From Desulfobacterales bacterium (GTDB lineage Bacteria > Desulfobacterota > Desulfobacteria > Desulfobacterales > UBA11574), in contig JAAXQD010000045.1 of the NCBI GenBank assembly GCA_012974475.1, forward strand, positions 1 to 8,783: a stretch of 8,783 nt of DNA. The letters are read 5' to 3'. Position numbers and translations under genes: made by a program. Below, piece after piece: positions 4,241 through 8,783 of the stretch; within the stretch, counting starts at the first letter, position 1, and each line of letters starts with the position of its first letter. Under the pieces are notes generated by a model, which was not told the DNA's origin, searched no databases, and saw nothing but the letters and a program-made list of their open reading frames with translations.

Positions 4241-7207
4241 ATGTCATTTATGGTTCGATTTTCCTTGATTTCCATTCTTGGTGTGTATGCAATGCTTTGC
4301 TTCGGTTGTAATATTACGTCTCCTGATAAGTCCACCTGTGTTTCGTGTCACGGGAATCTGGAGCCGGCCTCAAAAAGTCATCCATCCTGTGTTGAATGTC
4401 ACGGGGGAGATAATCAGGCTGAAGATAAAGACGTATCTCACCGTCTGATGTATGGGCCAAAAAATCCGTCGGATCCAATTTTCTGGGATCAAACCTGCGG
4501 AAAGTGTCATCCGTATCAATTAAAACGGGTCCGGGCCAATATTATGCACACCAATACCGGCATGATCAAAAACATCCAGAAAACCTGGGAGGGAGAAGAC
4601 GGCAGTCTCTACGGCACACGCTCGGAAAACGTTTTTTCAGCATACGGACGCCCCCTCGAACTTAAAGATGTCTCCCAATTGAATAACCTTTCCGGAGAAC
4701 TATACCGCAAATTTTGTTCACGGTGCCACGTGGGGCACGAAGACAATCAAAAGTATACCGCAAGCCATGGCTCCGGGTGTTCGGCATGCCATTTCCCTTA
4801 CAACGATACCGCCACCTATCAGGGGAATGATCTCACCGTCAAAGACAAAAGGCCTTATTCCGCCGATCACCGGCTTGATCCCCTTCCCGGAAACGATGTC
4901 TGTATGCGCTGTCATAACCGCAGCGGTCGCATGGCGTTAACCTACCAGGGGCTTAATGACGGCAATAATTCCATGGTTCCGACCCGAAACGGGTTTCCGG
5001 GTCCCAAAATGATCAGTGGCGGGCGTAACGTCACCCATATCGTCGAAGATGTTCATTTCTCTAAAGGGATGGACTGTATCGACTGCCACACTTCCAGAGA
5101 TGTCATGGGTGACGGATACGCGTATGAAAACATGTACCTTCAGACAGAGATTCGGTGCGAAGATTGTCACGGCAGCGGCGCCGATCGTCCTGCTTTTCAG
5201 AAAATCATCCGTGAAAACGACGCGGCGGTGCGGGAATCCAAAAGCTATACGCTAAAGATGCGACCGGGGATGAAAATGGTAACCACCGGCAAAGGGCGTA
5301 AATACGCCAATGTATTTTATGAATCCGGTGATGTTTACGTTCTGGGCAAGCGCAGCGGCAAATTATATAAGAGTCCTGTAATTACCGGCACGCCGGAGCA
5401 CACCATTGTCGGCCATGAACGGATGGAGTGTTATGCCTGCCATTCCCGGGCGGTTCCCCAGTGTTATGGCTGTCATACCCGATACGACCGAACCAAGTTC
5501 GGCCGGGATTATATCAAGGATCGGGACACATTGGGCAAATTCAGTGAAACCGAGGATTGGCGCAAACTGTATCCCTTTCCCCTGGCCGTTAACCAGCGTG
5601 GAAAAATTTCTCCGGTTACCCCAGGGTGCCAGACCTTTGTTACGGTGATCGATGCCCAAGGGCAAATGGTCAAAGATGAATATATCGCCGAGTTTAACGG
5701 AAAGAACCGGTTGCGTTTTGCCCCTTTTTATTCACATAATACCGGTAAAAAGGCGGTCGGATGCACGGAATGCCATGCCGATCCCAGGTTTCTGGGCTTC
5801 GGACAGCATGTGGTCAACGGGAAAAGCATAGCGGCGACATTACTCTGCGAAAAGTCGACACAAAAACCTCTGGACGGTTTTCTGGTGATGAACGAAGGAA
5901 AGGTCAGTGCCTTATCCGCTATTGTTCGGGAGAATTCCAGGCCGCTGAACGGTCCGGAAATCAAAAAAGTTCTGGCGGTTAATCAGTGCCTTGTTTGTCA
6001 TGACAATTCCAAGGATCCGATTTATCAAAAGAAGCTCGAGTATAACATGCTGCCGACGTGTCTTGAGCGTACCCACCGACCGATATATCGACGTCCGAGT
6101 CCGGCGACGGGAAAAATGTTGCACCGATCCAAGCCCCGGAAGAAAAAAATCCGCTTTCCGATCCAAGCGATTTCAACTTCCAAATACAATGCTATCTTTG
6201 ATCAGTCGATGAGCACCCGGGCCGTTGAAAAAGCCTTTGTGAAAAAAAAATTGGGTCAGGACGATCCGGATTTTTTTAACAAAAACTGTGAATCGTGTCA
6301 TGTAAGAAATTGTTTCGACTGTCATGAAAGAGCGGGAGATTTTCTCGTCCGCCCCAAGTCGGATCGATGTCTCGATTGCCATAACGGCTATTTTACCGGT
6401 ATGGAATTCTACGGCAGAGCGCCGCGTGAGGACAGTCTGCGCTATCAGCGGGGAGCGGTGGTAAAGGGTTCCCCCTTTCTTAAAATGCTGCCGGATGTCC
6501 ATGCACAGGCCGGCATGGAATGCGGAGACTGTCATTCAATGGAGAGCTTGATGTCCGGGAAGAAATCCTCTGTCACCTGCAAGGATTGCCATAAACCCGA
6601 TCCGGCCATCATCGAGCACAGTATCGGCACCCATTCAAAGAATCTGGAGTGTTACGCCTGCCACAGTGCCTGGGCGGCCCAGGAATACGGCACCTTTTTT
6701 ATCCGCTTTACCGACAGCTCCAACCGGGAGTATTTCCGTCTTCGGCCTTGGGGCGACGGACAATATGTTAAAAGTGGTTTTTTAAAAAAGCAGGATTCCC
6801 CCCCTTTGGGTATCAACGAACGCGGAAAAGTCAGTCCCATCCGACCCCAGTTTATCGTCTATTTTACCGACATCGAGGACAACACGCCGGTGGGGAAGGA
6901 AAACCGCCTGCTGGCCGCACAGTGGAAGGCTTTTTTTCCCCACACCATTCGTCGGGGCACGGTCATGTGTGACGGTTGCCACAATACTCCCCAAAGGTTT
7001 TTACTGGAAAAAGAAAAAGATCGCATTTATCAGCTGGAAAAGAACGGTATGACACTGGTTTCGTTTTGGGACCAAAGGGGACAGAATATGTCCAATGGAT
7101 CTTTCATGCCACACGACCGCTTTGCGAAAATGGCATCAAAGGGACCCGATTTCAAAAAAGCATACGTAAAAAAATGGAAAAAACTCATAAAAGCCGTCGA
7201 AAATTAA
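4241..7207 (+). CDS. Exported 19-haem c-type cytochrome with internal duplication
   Basis: A 988-residue periplasmic or outward-facing electron-transfer protein. It has 19 CXXCH haem c sites, the first at residue 33 and the last at 910. A signal sequence (MSFMVRFSLISILGVYAML) precedes Cys20 and Cys23; LCFGC is only a poor lipobox, so lipid anchoring is uncertain. ATG 4241 is chosen because it gives a short, basic start to the signal peptide and has GGA 10 bases upstream; ATG 4208 is also in frame. Haems 4-11 (residues 159-512) and 13-19 (683-914) form two diverged copies of one module, joined by a linker holding haem 12 and a very basic stretch (about 607-647). The second copy has lost one haem site: QCYGCH at 407-412 corresponds to QEYGTF at 814-819. 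No hydrolase or oxidase motif beyond the haems was seen. Its gene overlaps the Rieske gene, so it is the likely electron partner of the Rieske/cytochrome b complex. Confidence 0.93.
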   Translation: MSFMVRFSLISILGVYAMLCFGCNITSPDKSTCVSCHGNLEPASKSHPSCVECHGGDNQAEDKDVSHRLMYGPKNPSDPIFWDQTCGKCHPYQLKRVRANIMHTNTGMIKNIQKTWEGEDGSLYGTRSENVFSAYGRPLELKDVSQLNNLSGELYRKFCSRCHVGHEDNQKYTASHGSGCSACHFPYNDTATYQGNDLTVKDKRPYSADHRLDPLPGNDVCMRCHNRSGRMALTYQGLNDGNNSMVPTRNGFPGPKMISGGRNVTHIVEDVHFSKGMDCIDCHTSRDVMGDGYAYENMYLQTEIRCEDCHGSGADRPAFQKIIRENDAAVRESKSYTLKMRPGMKMVTTGKGRKYANVFYESGDVYVLGKRSGKLYKSPVITGTPEHTIVGHERMECYACHSRAVPQCYGCHTRYDRTKFGRDYIKDRDTLGKFSETEDWRKLYPFPLAVNQRGKISPVTPGCQTFVTVIDAQGQMVKDEYIAEFNGKNRLRFAPFYSHNTGKKAVGCTECHADPRFLGFGQHVVNGKSIAATLLCEKSTQKPLDGFLVMNEGKVSALSAIVRENSRPLNGPEIKKVLAVNQCLVCHDNSKDPIYQKKLEYNMLPTCLERTHRPIYRRPSPATGKMLHRSKPRKKKIRFPIQAISTSKYNAIFDQSMSTRAVEKAFVKKKLGQDDPDFFNKNCESCHVRNCFDCHERAGDFLVRPKSDRCLDCHNGYFTGMEFYGRAPREDSLRYQRGAVVKGSPFLKMLPDVHAQAGMECGDCHSMESLMSGKKSSVTCKDCHKPDPAIIEHSIGTHSKNLECYACHSAWAAQEYGTFFIRFTDSSNREYFRLRPWGDGQYVKSGFLKKQDSPPLGINERGKVSPIRPQFIVYFTDIEDNTPVGKENRLLAAQWKAFFPHTIRRGTVMCDGCHNTPQRFLLEKEKDRIYQLEKNGMTLVSFWDQRGQNMSNGSFMPHDRFAKMASKGPDFKKAYVKKWKKLIKAVEN

Positions 7208-7572
7208 TCAAAACCCTGGTTTTGGCGATGGTTTCTTTGCCCTTACTGGGCAAATTTCTCATTCCCCGGACCCAACGTAAAAAAGGTATTTTTCGTGTAA
7301 AGAAAACGGATATCCCCGGCGGCGGTGCACTGGTTTTCGGAGAAAAAAAGATCGCTGTGATAAAGACCAGCAGGAATGTTTATGCCCTTAACCTGACCTG
7401 TACCCATCTCGGGTGTACGGTGAACGCGACCCCAAAAGGATTTGCCTGCCCCTGTCACGGAAGTGTTTTCAACACTCTTGGAGAGGTTATAAAGGGCCCG
7501 GCCGACCGGTCTTTGAAAAAACTGTCTGTGGAGGAACAGGGAGATGATGTTTTAATAGTAATGACCTCATAA
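7174..7572 (+). CDS. Rieske [2Fe-2S] protein of a cytochrome b complex
   Basis: A 132-residue membrane-anchored Rieske protein that would take electrons from quinol at the outer (Qo) site and pass them to cytochrome c. Both cluster boxes are intact: CTHLGC at 76-81 and CPCHGS at 92-97. By family rules Cys76, His78, Cys92 and His95 bind the cluster, and Cys81-Cys94 form the disulfide. The N-terminus SRRKLIKTLVLAMVSLPLLG fits a twin-arginine-type signal and anchor helix. It is shorter than most bc-complex Rieske proteins (about 170-200), so the head domain is minimal. ATG 7174 lies 34 bases inside the end of the cytochrome gene, with no strong ribosome site, suggesting coupled translation. The frame stays open further upstream, but only ATG 7174 puts the arginine pair near the start. 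It ends with tandem TAA codons. Confidence 0.93.
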   Translation: MEKTHKSRRKLIKTLVLAMVSLPLLGKFLIPRTQRKKGIFRVKKTDIPGGGALVFGEKKIAVIKTSRNVYALNLTCTHLGCTVNATPKGFACPCHGSVFNTLGEVIKGPADRSLKKLSVEEQGDDVLIVMTS

Positions 7573-7609
7573 TAAGCGCTTCTTTTAACTTTATGTGAAG
7601 GTGTCAACC

Positions 7610-7699
7610 ATGAACTCCGAATATCGAAGTATATTCACATGGAATCAATCTGCGGATGGGTTCGAAGTCTTTCAGTTTAGACTAACGTTATTAAGATGA
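7610..7699 (+). CDS. Possible 29-residue micro-ORF coupled to cytochrome b
   Basis: ATG 7610 is preceded by GAAGG (7597-7601) at 8 bases, a better ribosome site than that of the cytochrome b gene itself. The frame encodes 29 residues (MNSEYRSIFTW at its start, RLTLLR at its end) and stops at TGA 7697-7699, overlapping the next ATG as ATGA. It may be a small subunit or a leader whose translation delivers ribosomes to cytochrome b. No family is recognised, and the short length means chance cannot be excluded. Confidence 0.35.
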   Translation: MNSEYRSIFTWNQSADGFEVFQFRLTLLR

Positions 7700-8334
7700 A
7701 AAACGAAAACGGTCTATTTAATGCGTTCATCGGTCACCTGTTCCCCAGAATGGTCCGTCGGGAGAATCTGCGGATCACCTATACTTTTTGTCTGGGGGGA
7801 TTGGCTTTTACGACCTTTATGGTGCTGATTGCTTCCGGGCTGATGCTGTTGTTTTATTATCAACCGTCTTCGGAGCATGCCTTTGAATCGATCCTCTTTT
7901 TGGAATCTTCAGTTCCTGCCGGGTTATATGTCAGGAGCATACACCGGCTGGCGTCCCATACATTTTTGTTGTTGATTTTCCTGCATACCCTGAGGGTTAT
8001 TCTGACCGGTGCCTATCGGAAGCCCCGTGAGATGAACTGGGTGGTCGGTTTTTTTATTCTTTGTCTATCGCTTTTTGAAGCGTATACCGGATATCTTCTG
8101 CCCATGGATCAACTGGCCTTATGGGCGACCCAAACCGGCATGGAATTGATCAAAACGGTTCCAGCAGGGGAGGCGGTGGTCAAGATCTTGGCGCCGGACG
8201 GTGTGGGACAGCCGATCTCTCTGCTGCGGTTCTATGTATTGCATGCCGCAATAATCCCTGTGGCGGTTTTGCTTCTTTCATTTTTACATTTCTACCGTAT
8301 ACGCCAGAACAAGGAGGTGTTACCTTACTTGTGA
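7696..8334 (+). CDS. Cytochrome b6-type quinol-oxidising subunit
   Basis: A 212-residue four-helix cytochrome b N-terminal half, close to the 215 residues of plant and cyanobacterial cytochrome b6. Helix B carries His83 and His97 (SIHRL and FLHTLR) and helix D carries His183 and His198 (RFYVLH and FLHFYRIR). The 14/15 spacings are those of b6, whereas mitochondrial-type cytochrome b has 14 in both. The segment LTGAYRKPREMNWVVG and TGYLLPMDQLALWA match the b6 Qo-side helix C region. Cys32 in FCLGG occupies the position of b6 Cys35, which binds the extra haem ci/cn covalently, so a third haem is predicted. The enzyme passes electrons from menaquinol to the Rieske protein and low-potential haems. 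ATG 7696 lacks a good ribosome site; it overlaps a possible upstream micro-ORF stop. Its own stop overlaps the start of subunit IV. Confidence 0.95.
   Translation: MKNENGLFNAFIGHLFPRMVRRENLRITYTFCLGGLAFTTFMVLIASGLMLLFYYQPSSEHAFESILFLESSVPAGLYVRSIHRLASHTFLLLIFLHTLRVILTGAYRKPREMNWVVGFFILCLSLFEAYTGYLLPMDQLALWATQTGMELIKTVPAGEAVVKILAPDGVGQPISLLRFYVLHAAIIPVAVLLLSFLHFYRIRQNKEVLPYL
8311..8319 (+). promoter_or_regulatory. Ribosome binding site for subunit IV, inside cytochrome b6
   Basis: AAGGAGGTG is a near-perfect Shine-Dalgarno sequence within the last codons of cytochrome b6. The first in-frame start after it is GTG 8331, whose last two bases begin the TGA of cytochrome b6 (GTGA overlap). Spacing of 11-13 bases is longer than ideal, but no closer in-frame start exists. 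Confidence 0.75.
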
Positions 8335-8744
8335 AAGATTTTCTGCCAAGTTCGCCGTTTTTTTTCCGTATCATTAAAAGAGCCATGGTGCTTTTGGTGG
8401 GTCTTTTACTTTCTCTGGGAATGGTTGTCCCGGCACCCCTGGAGGAACCCGCCAATATTGCCACCGTGCCGAATCCGGTCAAAGCCGCCTGGTTCTTCCT
8501 CTGGATTCAGGAGCTGGCAAGCTATTCAAAGTACCTGGTTTATGCCGTCCTACTGGTGGGCGTCTACTTTTTACTGCTGCCATATCATCCGGGCGTTCCG
8601 GAAGCCAAAAAGGCTGAATGGTTGCCGAGGGATCAGTGGGTGGTAAATATAGTAACCATCATCGGCTTTCTCTTAATAACCGTTCTGACCATCATCGCCA
8701 TGTTTTTCCGGGGGGAAAATTGGGCCTTCGTCTATCCATTTTAA
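8331..8744 (+). CDS. Cytochrome b6f subunit IV-type protein (C-terminal half of cytochrome b)
   Basis: A 137-residue protein with three hydrophobic helices at about 14-34, 66-84 and 104-126, matching helices E, F and G of cytochrome b. PAPLEEPANIATVPNPV aligns with the DPAMVGEPANPFATP region of subunit IV. The Qo-site PEWY signature, normally P-E-W-Y, is here K51-A-A-W-F (KAAWFFLWIQEL). The glutamate is therefore absent at its usual place, and a Gln-Glu pair follows at 60-61, as in the KAPWY-type variants of some menaquinol-using bacteria. With the cytochrome b6 gene in front it completes a split cytochrome b. GTG 8331 overlaps the preceding stop, so the two are translationally coupled. The C-terminus FRGENWAFVYPF is rich in aromatics and has no obvious haem site. 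Confidence 0.9.
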   Translation: MKDFLPSSPFFFRIIKRAMVLLVGLLLSLGMVVPAPLEEPANIATVPNPVKAAWFFLWIQELASYSKYLVYAVLLVGVYFLLLPYHPGVPEAKKAEWLPRDQWVVNIVTIIGFLLITVLTIIAMFFRGENWAFVYPF

Positions 8745-8783
8745 CCGTTTTTCTGGGTCTCGTCTGGATAACAGGACCTCACT
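8720..8783 (+). CDS. Partial start of an exported or membrane protein at the window edge
   Basis: TTG 8720 opens a frame that runs without stop to the end of the window (21 codons). It reads MGLRLSILTVFLGLVWITGP, a textbook signal-peptide or anchor pattern: short basic start, then a hydrophobic run. GGGGGGA (8710-8716) lies a few bases upstream. It overlaps the end of subunit IV by 25 bases, in keeping with the overlapping gene style of this operon. By position it may encode a further cytochrome c or other complex subunit. The product cannot be named, since only the leader is present. Confidence 0.45.
   Translation, partial: MGLRLSILTVFLGLVWITGPH

Noticed and set aside
5991..6212. Suspected frameshift in the haem-poor basic linker of the cytochrome.
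   Set aside because: The main frame runs unbroken, and both flanks keep haem motifs in the same frame. The alternative frames here give Arg/Cys-rich or stop-containing sequence without CXXCH sites.
6173..6535. Minus-strand open frame of 120 codons inside the cytochrome gene.
   Set aside because: It is a shadow of the continuous CXXCH-bearing + strand gene, with no independent support.
7574..7586. AAGCGCTT followed by CTTTTAA after the Rieske stop, as a terminator.
   Set aside because: The 8-base palindrome has no loop and the T-run is short. The operon clearly continues into cytochrome b6.
1..8783. tRNA, rRNA, CRISPR array, transposase or prophage genes.
   Set aside because: Neither strand shows regularly spaced direct repeats, clover-leaf features or transposase-like proteins. 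The inverted repeat at 3500-3610 is the only mobile-like structure seen.

Overview
The window looks like part of an anaerobic, respiring, Gram-negative chromosome, most likely a sulfate- or sulfur-metabolising Desulfobacterota (the Desulfobacteraceae/Desulfosarcinaceae area). This is inferred from gene content: a TusA/DsrE/DsrH-type sulfur relay, a TauE/SafE sulfite-exporter-family protein, a giant multiheme c-type cytochrome and a Rieske/cytochrome b complex. There is no rRNA or single marker gene that would settle the taxonomy. All convincing genes lie on the + strand.

Region 1 (1-1586) is a sulfur-carrier cluster. A possible promoter with a perfect TATAAT box leads into tusA (276-524, active-site CPMP). 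One base later comes a cysteine-less DsrE-fold protein (526-822, TTG start), then a very short DsrH/TusB-like protein (836-1009). After a 271-base gap comes a second DsrE-like protein that does carry the family cysteine (1281-1586). These cytoplasmic proteins probably pass persulfide sulfur between partners, for example to or from dissimilatory sulfite reductase/DsrC or rhodaneses.

Region 2 (1782-4202) holds membrane functions. First is a TauE/SafE permease with an unusual N-terminal extracytoplasmic domain of about 235 residues. A 111-base interrupted inverted repeat follows, and its right arm contains the likely start codon of the next gene. That gene encodes a 200-residue membrane protein whose layout recalls the EMC3/TMCO1/DUF106 branch of the YidC superfamily.

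Region 3 (4241-8783) is a tightly packed respiratory operon. It encodes a 19-CXXCH multiheme cytochrome made of two diverged copies of one module, a minimal Rieske protein whose gene overlaps the cytochrome gene by 34 bases, a possible 29-codon micro-ORF, a cytochrome b6-type protein and a separate subunit IV. At the window edge there is the start of another exported protein. The split cytochrome b, the 14/15 spacing of the haem-ligating histidines and a Cys-Leu-Gly-Gly motif at the site of the extra covalent haem (ci/cn) all point to a b6f-like complex rather than a bc1 complex.

Taken together, the likely picture is a membrane menaquinol:multihaem-cytochrome oxidoreductase next to a sulfur-handling set. 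It would exchange electrons between the quinone pool and the periplasm while sulfite, sulfonate or reduced sulfur is moved and relayed. The functional link between the two halves is inferred from proximity only.
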